A DNA stretch of 59,068 nucleotides from Sporosarcina sp. NCCP-2222 (GTDB lineage: Bacteria > Bacillota > Bacilli > Bacillales_A > Planococcaceae). The position numbers and the translations under genes were made by a program. The stretch is from positions 11,447 to 70,514 of the forward strand of contig NZ_BQYK01000006.1 in the NCBI RefSeq assembly GCF_023168145.1, read 5' to 3'. Below, piece by piece: positions 25,132 to 33,795 of this stretch (position 1 is the stretch's first letter; each line of letters begins with the position of its first letter). The notes under the pieces were generated by a model. The model made no database searches. It saw nothing but the letters and a program-made list of their open reading frames with translations, and was not told where the DNA came from.

Positions 25132-25662
25132 CTAGCTTTCTGTGCGAATAGAATAAAAGAGCTTTACTACGTCTGCTTCATTTTTTACGTCTAGTTGCTC
25201 CAGCGTCCGCTTCCCAACACGCCGGTCCAATACGGCAACAGCCCGGATGAAAGGATGTTCATGGACTATGGCTTTTTCCTCTGACATCTGCACATAGTCA
25301 AACAATAGCGGCACCACTTCCCATGCCGGGTACTGCCCGGATGCTTTCACTTCAAGTTCCGCGTCATCATATGCCGCATGAAGCTGCTTCAATTCATCGG
25401 ACTCCCAAATGGATTGCCAATCCCCTTCCCATTTGAAGGGCACAATTTTCCGTTCCTCTTGCAGCTCCCGACCGCGTTCATTCGTTTGTCGGGCGTAGGG
25501 AATGTCGGAAGCCCGACAAACCTCCTGTCCATCGAGCGTCACTCGAAACGTCGCTGTCTGATCATGGCTTTTCCGATGAATGACAAGGTGATAGTGCAGT
25601 CGACCTTGTAGCTTTTCACACAGCAGGTCTTCCGCCAGCTGTTTCAGCTTGGTCCATCTCAT
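25132..25662 (-). CDS. Small conserved protein, possibly SF0329 family
   Basis: 176 aa from the ATG at 25662, which overlaps the acetyltransferase stop (ATGA). MRWTKLKQLAEDLLCEKLQG, then LHYHLVIHRKSHDQTATFRV and LDGQEVCRASDIPYARQTNE resemble the SF0329 family of uncharacterised proteins. The C-terminal part (AVLDRRVGKRTLEQLDVKNE) looks like a domain for dimer or ligand contact. No signal peptide or membrane segment. The frame continues upstream of this start but that part lies inside the acetyltransferase gene and is unlikely to be coding. Function unknown. Confidence 0.65.
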   Translation of the reverse strand: MRWTKLKQLAEDLLCEKLQGRLHYHLVIHRKSHDQTATFRVTLDGQEVCRASDIPYARQTNERGRELQEERKIVPFKWEGDWQSIWESDELKQLHAAYDDAELEVKASGQYPAWEVVPLLFDYVQMSEEKAIVHEHPFIRAVAVLDRRVGKRTLEQLDVKNEADVVKLFYSIRTES

Positions 25663-26204
25663 TTCGAGCGATGGGCCTCCCATTCTTCCCGGAGCATGCC
25701 CATCCGGATGGAGTCGTAATAGACACCGTTCCAATAGCGGACTTTGCGGATTCGCGCTTCCATTGTCATGCCCAGCTTTTCGGCTACGCGTACCATCCGC
25801 TCGTTGCCCGACCAAGTCGTGAGGCCAACACGGACGAGCGGCATGGTCGTAAACAGATGTTCAATCCACATCGTAAGTGCTTTCGTTCCATATCCGCCGC
25901 TCCAGTAAGCCGATTCATAAATGACGACGCCGATTTCGAGCCACAAGGACGGCTTGTGCTCCCAGTAATAGCTCACCATTCCGATCAGCTTGCCTTCCGC
26001 TTCAATGCCCCAAAAGTCTTCTTGCTCAACGATTTTATCTTTGCGTTCCAAGAACTTTTCATACGGCATCGGTTCATGCGGATAATAGGGCGCATCCCAT
26101 TGCTTCCACTCCGGGTCTTTATCTTTGAAGCTCAGCTCCCAAAGGCGGTGCAAGTCGTCTTCTTTGATCGGTCTGATCGTGATTGTGTCAGTTGTATAGT
26201 TCAA
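25659..26204 (-). CDS. GNAT acetyltransferase (RimJ/RimL type)
   Basis: 181 aa from a TTG at 26204, seven bases after a GAGGG site and just behind the S9 peptidase stop. TITIRPIKEDDLHRLWELSF at the N-terminus, GVVIYESAYWSGGYGTKALT with the acetyl-CoA loop, and VGLTTWSGNERMVRVAEKLG with the N-x-x-M/A-x-x-x-x-EKxG closing motif are the RimJ/RimL-like GNAT pattern. Likely acetylates an N-terminal or small-molecule amine. It is co-transcribed with the S9 peptidase upstream and overlaps the next gene by four bases. Confidence 0.85.
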   Translation of the reverse strand: MNYTTDTITIRPIKEDDLHRLWELSFKDKDPEWKQWDAPYYPHEPMPYEKFLERKDKIVEQEDFWGIEAEGKLIGMVSYYWEHKPSLWLEIGVVIYESAYWSGGYGTKALTMWIEHLFTTMPLVRVGLTTWSGNERMVRVAEKLGMTMEARIRKVRYWNGVYYDSIRMGMLREEWEAHRSK

Positions 26205-26220
26205 TACGTTCCCTCGGTTC

Positions 26221-28197
26221 TTATAAGTATTTCGCGAACCATCCCGTAATTTCATTTAACCGCTCAATGCGTAAATTCGGTGTTCCGGTCCGCGATAAGT
26301 TGTGGTCCGCGTCCGGAAAACGGACAAATTCCGTTTCTTTCCCCATGCTTTTTAGTGTAATAAATAATTGTTCTGCCTGTTCAATCGGGCAACGGAAGTC
26401 TTTTTCCGAGTGCAAGATTAACAATGGTGTCTTCACATCTTCCGCATATTTCAACGGCGAGTGTTTCCACAACGTATCCACGTCTTTCATGTCAGCGAGA
26501 ATTTGCCAGTCGCTGAAATAATAGCCGATATCAGATACGCCGAAGAAGCTGATCCAGTTGCAGATCGAGCGCTGTGTCACAGCTGCTTTGAAACGGTCGG
26601 TATGGCCGACGATCCAATTCGTCATGAAGCCGCCGTAGCTGCCCCCAGTCACGCCAAGACGTGCCTTGTCAATCCACTCATTTTCTTCGAGTGCATAGTC
26701 GACCGCTGCCATGATATCTTCATAGTCACCGCCGCCATAATCGCCGCGCACCGCATCGACGAATTCCTGGCTATAGCCATGGCTGCCACGCGGGTTGACG
26801 TACAGGACGCCCCATCCTTGCGCTGCAAGCAATTGCATTTCGTGGAAGAATGTGTTGGCGTACATAGCGTGCGGGCCACCATGGATATTGACGACAAGCG
26901 GGTATTTCTCCCCTTCCTGCCAGCCAGCTGGTTTCATGAGCCAGCCGTGCACGTCCCAGTCTTTTTTTCCTTTGAATTGGATCGCTTCTGGTTTAACAAG
27001 CTCCGTTCCATTCACATACTTTTCATTGAACGAAGTAAGTGCTTGCCGTTCGCCGGTCGCAATCGTCAGTTTATACAGCTCACCAGGATTTGTCGGATCC
27101 GTCGCCGCAACGAGAGCAAATGTGCCTTCTTTGTCCACATCATATCCATAGACATGCTCATTTTCAGGAGAAGCGGGATACAATTCGCCTTCCAGCGTCG
27201 CGAAATAAAGGCGCACGTCACCCATTGTCGCCAATTGGAAATACAGATGATCGTCCTTCGTCCATACAGCAGTCGGTGCACTTGCCCCTTGCTGGTGATC
27301 GGAGACTGTCACATCCCCTACTGGCGCATCAATGCTTTCTGTTACATTCAAACGGTTGCCCCGCTTCGTGTCGTATACGTACAAATGCGTATGAGTGGCG
27401 TTTTGGAAGGAACGATCCGATCCAGCAAATGCGATATAGCGGTCGTCGAATGAGAATGTCGCCCCACCATAATAGCCCTCTTCGTCTACGATAATTGTTT
27501 CTTCTTTCGTCTCGATGTCGACCAAAATCAACGGCTGGCGGAATTCGAAATCCTGATTTTCTTCTCGATTCACGCTCATGACAAGCTTTTTGCCGTCATG
27601 CGAGACAGCTTGCAAGGCATATTGGTGATTGCCTTCTGTGAATTGTGTTACTTCTTCTGTCGCCAGATCGACGACTCCGATTTGTCGATACGTATCCTGC
27701 GGCAACAAACCAACGCCGTCCGCTTTATATTTCATTTTCGTCACGCGAACCGGTTCAGGTTTTTTCTTGTCATCCTTCTCTTCTTTATCCGTGAAGGTCT
27801 TGCCCTCTTTTACAGAGGCATTGATCCAGATTTTTTCCCCACAAGGCGACCAGACAAAGCTGGATACCCCTTTATCGAATGAAGTCACCTTTCGGGCTTC
27901 CCCGCCTTTAGCAGCAAGGACATAAAGTTGGTTTTTGTCGTCCCGGTTAGATAAAAAGGCAAGCTGTGTGCCGTCTGCGGACCACTCAGGAGAGGACACG
28001 CGCTGTTTTCCATACGTCCATTGCGTTACTTCATTCGTTTCTAAATTAACATGATACAAGTTGGCGACGTATTTATTTTCCTCTTCATCAATATACGTTT
28101 TGACAAATACCGCTTCTTTGCCATTCGGTGCGATATGCGGGTTTGTAACGGATTCGAGTGTATATAAATCTTGTACTTTCACTGTTTGCTTTACCAT
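26221..28197 (-). CDS. S9 family oligopeptidase (acylaminoacyl-peptidase type)
   Basis: 658 aa. An N-terminal beta-propeller (residues about 10-390, with WSADGTQLAFLSNRDDKNQL-like WD-type repeats) precedes an alpha/beta hydrolase domain. Catalytic triad: Ser520 in GGSYGGFM, Asp600 in HSEKDFRCP, His632 in DADHNLSR. The oxyanion region is VVNIHGGPHAMYANTF. No signal sequence, so a cytosolic peptidase that removes acylated or free amino acids from peptides. Strong ribosome site; divergent from the NhaC-type gene at 28.3 kb. Confidence 0.93.
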   Translation of the reverse strand: MVKQTVKVQDLYTLESVTNPHIAPNGKEAVFVKTYIDEEENKYVANLYHVNLETNEVTQWTYGKQRVSSPEWSADGTQLAFLSNRDDKNQLYVLAAKGGEARKVTSFDKGVSSFVWSPCGEKIWINASVKEGKTFTDKEEKDDKKKPEPVRVTKMKYKADGVGLLPQDTYRQIGVVDLATEEVTQFTEGNHQYALQAVSHDGKKLVMSVNREENQDFEFRQPLILVDIETKEETIIVDEEGYYGGATFSFDDRYIAFAGSDRSFQNATHTHLYVYDTKRGNRLNVTESIDAPVGDVTVSDHQQGASAPTAVWTKDDHLYFQLATMGDVRLYFATLEGELYPASPENEHVYGYDVDKEGTFALVAATDPTNPGELYKLTIATGERQALTSFNEKYVNGTELVKPEAIQFKGKKDWDVHGWLMKPAGWQEGEKYPLVVNIHGGPHAMYANTFFHEMQLLAAQGWGVLYVNPRGSHGYSQEFVDAVRGDYGGGDYEDIMAAVDYALEENEWIDKARLGVTGGSYGGFMTNWIVGHTDRFKAAVTQRSICNWISFFGVSDIGYYFSDWQILADMKDVDTLWKHSPLKYAEDVKTPLLILHSEKDFRCPIEQAEQLFITLKSMGKETEFVRFPDADHNLSRTGTPNLRIERLNEITGWFAKYL

Positions 28198-28342
28198 ACT
28201 AATTCCCCCTTCTTTTTCTCTATTACATATTTCGACACTCGTAACAATATTCCTTCTTCCTAAAATATTTTTTTGGCTATCGTTTCATTTCGCTCACCTA
28301 GGGTATTTAACAAGTAGCTTGCTAGATTAATTCATAAAGGAA

Positions 28343-29746
28343 GTGGAAACGAATTTGGGATTTTTATCTATCCTTCCGCCGTTCATTGCGGTAGCGCTTG
28401 CTTTTCTAACTAGGAATACTATCCTGTCACTTGCGGTCGCCTGTATAATAGGCGTCTTTTTAAATGGTGGAGGTCTCCTGGGTTTTCCAGATTTATTGAA
28501 GGAGGCGTTAGGAAATGAAGACTTTGCGTGGATCTTCCTGCTTGAATTGTTCATCGGGATCTTAATCGCCTTCTTCCAGCGTACCGGTGCAATCGAGAGT
28601 GTTGCATCCATTGCAGAGAGGAGGCAATTATCGAAACGGAAAGTGGAAATCAGTGCCTGGTTCATGGGCATGTTCGTGTTCTTCAGTGATTCGTTCAGTC
28701 CCGTGTTTGTTGGGACCACGATGCGAAAGATTACAGACCGGGTCCGGATTTCACGTGAAAAACTCGCTTACATATGTGATTCAACGTCCGCCCCGATGGC
28801 TGTCATTGTGCCATTTACCGGATGGGCCGTATTTATTGCAGGCCTGTTGATGGGCATGGGACCGATTCATGGCGAAGTGGAGGCAATGGCTGTTTTCACG
28901 AAGTCGATCCCCTTCAATTTTTATGCCATCTTCTCTATTCTTCTCGTCGGACTTATTGCTATGGGATGGATTAAAGATTTTGGACCGATGCGCAAAGCCG
29001 AGGAACGGGCAGAAAAAGAAGGGAAAGTAATCCGTGACGGTTCATCCCCTCTCGTCTCAAAAGAATTGACGAATATTCAACCGTACTATGAAGACCGGAT
29101 ATTGAGCGTTTGGGTGAATTTTCTATTGCCTGTCATCGTCATTATTTCCATTGCGATGGGCTCATATTTCTTTATGGGGACAACCAAAACAATGGAGGCG
29201 TTTCTTGCGGCCATTGTCGTTCTTGGGATTGCCATGCGGCTGCAGGGAATTCCAACCAGCGATATTATGGATACAGCAATTAATGGCATCAAAGGCATTA
29301 TGCCTGCGGTGATGATCTTGATTTTTGCTTATACGATTAACACTTTGAGCGAACAGATGGGGACCGCTGAATATTTGATCGGTGCGACGGAGGCCTGGCT
29401 CAGTCCTAGCTTGTTGCCGGCTTTGACGTTTATTTTGGCAGCCCTCATTTCATTTTCCACTGGTTCTTCTTGGGGAACCTATGGCATCATGATACCGATT
29501 GCAGTACCTGTTGCATTCGGTTTCGCAGACGGGGATATTACGACGCTTGTTCTCGCAACGATTGCGGCCGTTGCTGGCGGGGGCGTTTTTGGAGATCATT
29601 GTTCTCCACTCTCCGATACGACCATTTTGGCATCGACAGGAGCAGCGGTCGACCATATCGACCATGTCCGAACGCAAATCCCCTATTGTCTCTTAGTGGG
29701 ACTCATCGGATTGATTATTTATGTAGCACTTGGTTTTTATTTATAG
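28343..29746 (+). CDS. NhaC-family transporter (second copy)
   Basis: 467 aa from a GTG at 28343; a TTG at 28355 (METNLG... versus LGFL) is the alternative and fits the AAGGA site about as well. Ten to twelve membrane segments; conserved blocks include SFSPVFVGTTMRKITDRVRI, STSAPMAVIVPFTGWA, and SFSTGSSWGTYGIMIPIAVP followed by FGDHCSPLSDTTILAST. The last is the NhaC/MleN substrate region, with GDHCSPLSDTT conserved. Probably sodium- or malate/lactate-coupled exchange; exact substrate unknown. Single gene; terminator shared with the convergent citrate synthase. Confidence 0.9.
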   Translation: METNLGFLSILPPFIAVALAFLTRNTILSLAVACIIGVFLNGGGLLGFPDLLKEALGNEDFAWIFLLELFIGILIAFFQRTGAIESVASIAERRQLSKRKVEISAWFMGMFVFFSDSFSPVFVGTTMRKITDRVRISREKLAYICDSTSAPMAVIVPFTGWAVFIAGLLMGMGPIHGEVEAMAVFTKSIPFNFYAIFSILLVGLIAMGWIKDFGPMRKAEERAEKEGKVIRDGSSPLVSKELTNIQPYYEDRILSVWVNFLLPVIVIISIAMGSYFFMGTTKTMEAFLAAIVVLGIAMRLQGIPTSDIMDTAINGIKGIMPAVMILIFAYTINTLSEQMGTAEYLIGATEAWLSPSLLPALTFILAALISFSTGSSWGTYGIMIPIAVPVAFGFADGDITTLVLATIAAVAGGGVFGDHCSPLSDTTILASTGAAVDHIDHVRTQIPYCLLVGLIGLIIYVALGFYL

Positions 29747-29750
29747 AAAA

Positions 29751-29792
29751 AAGATAGCCAGGCATTGGTATGGAATGCCTGGCTGTTTCTTT
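29751..29792. terminator. Bidirectional terminator between NhaC-type gene and citA
   Basis: AGCCAGGCATT, seven-base loop, AATGCCTGGCT, with A-rich and T-rich flanks on both sides. Confidence 0.85.
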
Positions 29793-30877
29793 TATTCGTA
29801 TTCTCCTACATAGACGGATTGTGGTCGGAAAATGGTATTATCGCTTAGTTGTTCCATTGCGTGGGCTGTCCAGCCGACTATGCGCGCAGTGCTGAACGTC
29901 GGTGTGAACAATTCAGGCGGGAAGTTGATGGCCCGCATGATGGCGGCTGCATAGTACTCTACATTCGTATACAGCTTACGGCCCGGTTTGTATGTCTCAA
30001 GCAAGCCGATGATTTCTTTTTCCGCCTTTGTGGCAAGATCGAGCCATGCATCTTTTCCTTCCAGCTGTAAACAAGTGTTACGTAATAGAATCGATCGTGG
30101 ATCTTCTGTTTTATATATGCGATGACCAAAGCCCATGAGTCTCTCGCCCTTTTGCAATTTCCCTTCCACAACTGCACGAATATTATTTTCCGAACCGATC
30201 TCTTCCAACAATTCAATGACTGCCGACGGAGCACCGCCATGCAATGGACCTTTCATGGCACCTAACGCAGAAGTAACGGCCGCCGTTACATCGGATTCCG
30301 TTGAGATCGTTACCCGGCCGGCGAATGTGGAAGCGTTCATCCCATGTTCCATTGTTAGCAGTAAATAGGTTTCAAGCGCTTGGACATGAACTTGCTTTGG
30401 TTCTTCTCCAGTCAGCATCCATAAATAGTTTGCAGTATGCGAAAGATCCTCGTTCGGTTCGATAATTGATAGAGCATGCATTTTTCTGTAATGGCGTGCA
30501 ATGATAACAGGCAATGCCGCTGTCAGTAGTATCGATTGATGCTCAATCGATAGTTGTTTAAATTGTGGATGAACGTATGCCGAAATGGCAGTTCGCATGA
30601 CATCCATCAAAGGTGTTTGAGCCGGAAAAGCATCAAGAATCGCATTTACATGCGGGGGCAAACGTCTGCCCTCAAGTAATTTTTCGTTCAGCTTTCCGAA
30701 TTTACTTGCATCAGGTATGGTGCCATGCCAGATATAGTAAGCTAATTGTTCAAAAGAATACTGTCCCACCAATTCCCCTACGAGTTTCCCCCGGTACCTT
30801 AATTCCCCTTTATCTCCATCGACCGAAGCGATTTTCGTTTGCACCGCTACGATATCTTTTAATCCTTTTTGAAACAT
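29792..30877 (-). CDS. citA: Citrate synthase CitA-type
   Basis: 361 aa from the ATG at 30877 with AAAGGAGG seven bases upstream. Motifs: GELRYRGKLVGEL, ANYLWMLTGEEP, then EHGMNASTFAGRVTISTESD with the catalytic His of the first block, GAMKGPLHGGAPSAVIELLE and FGHRIYKTEDPRS with the other active-site His and Arg/Asp. The divergent LysR gene matches the B. subtilis citA-citR pair, where CitR represses citA. A 2-methylcitrate synthase cannot be excluded from sequence alone. Confidence 0.88.
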   Translation of the reverse strand: MFQKGLKDIVAVQTKIASVDGDKGELRYRGKLVGELVGQYSFEQLAYYIWHGTIPDASKFGKLNEKLLEGRRLPPHVNAILDAFPAQTPLMDVMRTAISAYVHPQFKQLSIEHQSILLTAALPVIIARHYRKMHALSIIEPNEDLSHTANYLWMLTGEEPKQVHVQALETYLLLTMEHGMNASTFAGRVTISTESDVTAAVTSALGAMKGPLHGGAPSAVIELLEEIGSENNIRAVVEGKLQKGERLMGFGHRIYKTEDPRSILLRNTCLQLEGKDAWLDLATKAEKEIIGLLETYKPGRKLYTNVEYYAAAIMRAINFPPELFTPTFSTARIVGWTAHAMEQLSDNTIFRPQSVYVGEYE

Positions 30878-30974
30878 GATCATTCCTCCTTTCATTTAGT
30901 ATAATTTCGAGATACATTTATATAAATTAAATGTTTTCTATTAAGTTGATTAAAATAAGTAAAGAGGTGACAGG

Positions 30975-31856
30975 ATGGATTACCAATGGCTCACTACATT
31001 CATTGCGGCGGCAGAAGAGCTGAACTTCAGGAAGGCTTCGGAACGGCTTTCGCTTTCACAGCCTAGTGTCACTGTACATATACGGTTGCTGGAGGATTAT
31101 CTTAATCTCCAGTTGTTCGATCGGATGAAAAATCGTGTCACCTTGACGGACGCTGGAAAATTGTTCTACGTCCACGCTGTGCAGTTGATTCAGGATATGG
31201 AGTCGACAATTGAAAGCATGCACTCCTTTGCTCAAGGATATCGAAGGACATGGAAAATCGCTATTTCTCCGTTAATGGCCGAAACTATGCTCCCTTACTT
31301 TCTGCGAACCTTTCAAAGGAAGCATCCAGACGTCGAATTATCGATACAGGTAGAGGAATCGGAGGCAATTGAAGGGCTTGTAGATAGTGGTGACGTACAT
31401 CTCGGAATTTCAGCGTTGCATGCTGTAGGGAGAAACGTGGAAACTAAACGAATTTACGAGGACCCTGTTGTCTTTGTCATGCCTGTCGATAGCTATGACG
31501 AGGAAAGTGGTCCACCTATTGACGTAGCGGAGGTTTTGAAAATGAACTATCTTCTTGTCGGGCATCATCCTGTGTTTTGGAATGAACTTTTGCACCAGCT
31601 GAAAGAAAACATTCCCGGCATCCGGACAATGAAAGTGACTCAGGCCCATATTGCAAAGCGCTTTATACAAGAAGGACTTGGCGTGTCATTTTTGCCTCTT
31701 TCCATCGTTCGAAGGGAATTGATCGAGGGGCGTCTCATGCAACCTCACTTTCCGCACTTTGAATTGCCAAAAGTCTCGACCTACGCAGTATGGAAACGAA
31801 AAGGCGAGTTGGAAGAAGAATTTATTCAGCATATATCGCAATATTATTTCGGGTGA
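30975..31856 (+). CDS. citR: LysR regulator, CitR-like
   Basis: 293 aa: winged HTH in the first 65 residues (WLTTFIAAAEELNFRKASER, SQPSVTVHIRLLEDYLNLQL) and a periplasmic-binding-protein-like effector domain. Divergent from the citrate synthase gene with a 97-bp gap, the classic LysR arrangement, so it is inferred to control that gene and itself. Start ATG behind AGGTGACAGG. The T-N11-A LysR box was not pinned down. Confidence 0.85.
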   Translation: MDYQWLTTFIAAAEELNFRKASERLSLSQPSVTVHIRLLEDYLNLQLFDRMKNRVTLTDAGKLFYVHAVQLIQDMESTIESMHSFAQGYRRTWKIAISPLMAETMLPYFLRTFQRKHPDVELSIQVEESEAIEGLVDSGDVHLGISALHAVGRNVETKRIYEDPVVFVMPVDSYDEESGPPIDVAEVLKMNYLLVGHHPVFWNELLHQLKENIPGIRTMKVTQAHIAKRFIQEGLGVSFLPLSIVRRELIEGRLMQPHFPHFELPKVSTYAVWKRKGELEEEFIQHISQYYFG

Positions 31857-31884
31857 TCTTGGATTGGATAGCGGGCAAGAAAAG

Positions 31885-31916
31885 ATGCGCCGGTCCAACT
31901 TTGCAGACCGGCGCAT
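31885..31916. terminator. Terminator between citR and chemoreceptor genes
   Basis: ATGCGCCGGTC, ten-base loop, GACCGGCGCAT: perfect 11-bp stem between convergent genes. Confidence 0.85.
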
Positions 31917-31921
31917 GTGCA

Positions 31922-33625
31922 TTATTGTAATTTGAATTGGGATGTCATCTCTTTCAGCTGATCCGCCATTGAACTGAGAACGGTGGAAGAAGCAGAGATT
32001 TCTTGCATCGTGGCACTTTGTTCCTCGGAAGCTGCAACGATGTCCTGCGCACTAAGATCTGTTCGCTCTGACATGTTCGCTACCTCTTCAACGAGCTGCT
32101 TCATGCGTTCTGTGCTTTGGTTGACCTCTTGACTGATGGCCGCAATTTCTACAGCTTGTTCCGTTACTTCCCGTACATGGGTTTCGATATCGCGGAAATA
32201 ACTGCCGGTTTGATTGACCATTGATAAGCCTTCCCCGACGAACGTTTTAGACGTTTCCATAGCAGTGATGGCACCGCCCACCTCTTGCTGTATTTCTTCA
32301 ATGAGTTTGCGTATATCCGCAGCAGCGTTACCGGATTGGGCCGCCAATTTACCGACTTCTCCTGCCACGACCGCAAAGCCTTTGCCGTGCTCACCTGCCC
32401 GTGCCGCTTCGATAGACGCATTGAGAGCCAGCAAGTTGGTTTGTTCTGCGATGCCCGTAATGATAGAAACAATGTTGCCGATTTCGGAAGACTTCGTATG
32501 CAATGAATTGACGACAGTGGATGTCTTATCTGTAGATTGCCTGATATCGTCCATTTTCTGCACTGTGGACTTCATCACAGCCACGCCTTCTTTCGTGAGC
32601 TCGGATGTATTTTGAGCCAATGTAGAAACATGCTCGATCGATCCGACAGTTTGGTGGATCTGCTCTGCCATCTCCTCCACTATCGTGCTGCTGGATCTTG
32701 CGCTGTCCAATTGGACGGATGCCCCTTCGGATACTTCGATAATCGCATTTGTAATTTGTTCAGACGCTCTGGACGATTCGTCAGCACTCGTCGCAAATTG
32801 AGTGGATGTCGACGCGAGCGTATCGACATGTTCATTTAAATCTGTCATGATCTCACGCAAGTGATTCGCCATATAGTTAAAGTCACTTGCGAGTTCGCTA
32901 ATTTCATCCTTCGTCTTCACTTCAATCGGCTGGACTGTTAAATCGCCTGTCGCCATTTGTTTGAACGAAGAAGACAGCTGAACGATCGGACGCTGGATCG
33001 TTCGAATCAAATAGCGGATGCCGAGAATGGCAATCAACGTCGCGATGATAGTGCTGACAGATAAGATAATCAAAACAGATCGGTAGAGCATGTCTCCCTC
33101 TTTCTCGATCGTTTCCAATTCCTTATAATGCAATTGGCTTAGTTCCTGAAGTTTCTCTTGCATCGTATTAGCCGAGATGATTGCGTCATAAGACTTGGTC
33201 GTCGCTTCTTGATCTTGGCCGCCTGCACTCGTTACTAATATTTCTTCAATTTTAGACGTGTACGACTTCCACTCTGTCACTACTTCGTTCAATAATTCTT
33301 GTTCGTGTTTCGTATCAAGCAGAAGGTCATACGAATCAAATGCACCTTCCACATTGTCTTTTTCATCTGAGATTTGCTGTTCATACTTCTCTTCAAATTC
33401 GCTATCCTTTGATAAAATATGACGCTGTGTTAACCCAAGTATATTCTGCGTTCCTTTTTCAAGCCTGTTGATCCGGTCAATTTTCGGTATCTCTTTTTTA
33501 TTGATCGTGTCTGTGTTCTCACTCAATTTATATGTACTCACAATGCCCGCCACACTCATCCCGATAATCAGCATGATCATCAAAGTGAAAATGGCACTTA
33601 ATTTCCTCCGAACTGTCCAACGCAT
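31922..33625 (-). CDS. Methyl-accepting chemotaxis protein
   Basis: 567 aa from the ATG at 33625 (GGGGGAG site); longer upstream reading has no ribosome site. Membrane segment at about 7-35, an extracellular helical sensor of the four-helix-bundle kind to about 170, second membrane segment (SVLIILSVSTIIATLIAILG), HAMP (RPIVQLSSSFKQMATGDLTV), then a long signalling helix with the hairpin tip IVSIITGIAEQTNLLALNAS and IEAARAGEHGKGFAVVAGEV. The C-terminus lacks the NWETF-type tether. Single gene; ligand unknown. Fits with the flagellar genes in this window. Confidence 0.93.
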   Translation of the reverse strand: MRWTVRRKLSAIFTLMIMLIIGMSVAGIVSTYKLSENTDTINKKEIPKIDRINRLEKGTQNILGLTQRHILSKDSEFEEKYEQQISDEKDNVEGAFDSYDLLLDTKHEQELLNEVVTEWKSYTSKIEEILVTSAGGQDQEATTKSYDAIISANTMQEKLQELSQLHYKELETIEKEGDMLYRSVLIILSVSTIIATLIAILGIRYLIRTIQRPIVQLSSSFKQMATGDLTVQPIEVKTKDEISELASDFNYMANHLREIMTDLNEHVDTLASTSTQFATSADESSRASEQITNAIIEVSEGASVQLDSARSSSTIVEEMAEQIHQTVGSIEHVSTLAQNTSELTKEGVAVMKSTVQKMDDIRQSTDKTSTVVNSLHTKSSEIGNIVSIITGIAEQTNLLALNASIEAARAGEHGKGFAVVAGEVGKLAAQSGNAAADIRKLIEEIQQEVGGAITAMETSKTFVGEGLSMVNQTGSYFRDIETHVREVTEQAVEIAAISQEVNQSTERMKQLVEEVANMSERTDLSAQDIVAASEEQSATMQEISASSTVLSSMADQLKEMTSQFKLQ

Positions 33626-33747
33626 AAGCGCTCCCCCTGCCAATAAAGTCATAGCTTTCTTTACTATATGTATCGTCAAAAATTGACAAGCATTAAATAG
33701 TAATATTGGGTAATTCGTTCCTTCAAACGATAAGGCCTTGGACTAAA

Positions 33748-33784
33748 AAACCTCTCCTGCTGGTGATCCAGCAGCGAGAGGTTT
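33748..33784 (-). terminator. Terminator of lcfB
   Basis: AAACCTCTCCTGCTGG/CCAGCAGCGAGAGGTTT hairpin directly after the lcfB stop. Confidence 0.8.
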
Positions 33785-33795
33785 ACTTTCATTTG

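Noticed and set aside
25663..25815. N-terminal extension of the SF0329-type gene
   Set aside because: Lies entirely within the acetyltransferase gene in another frame and has unlike composition; the ATG at 25662 overlapping the upstream stop is the better start.
26461..27453. 330-codon plus-strand frame opposite the S9 peptidase
   Set aside because: Antisense shadow of a strongly supported gene with an intact catalytic triad.
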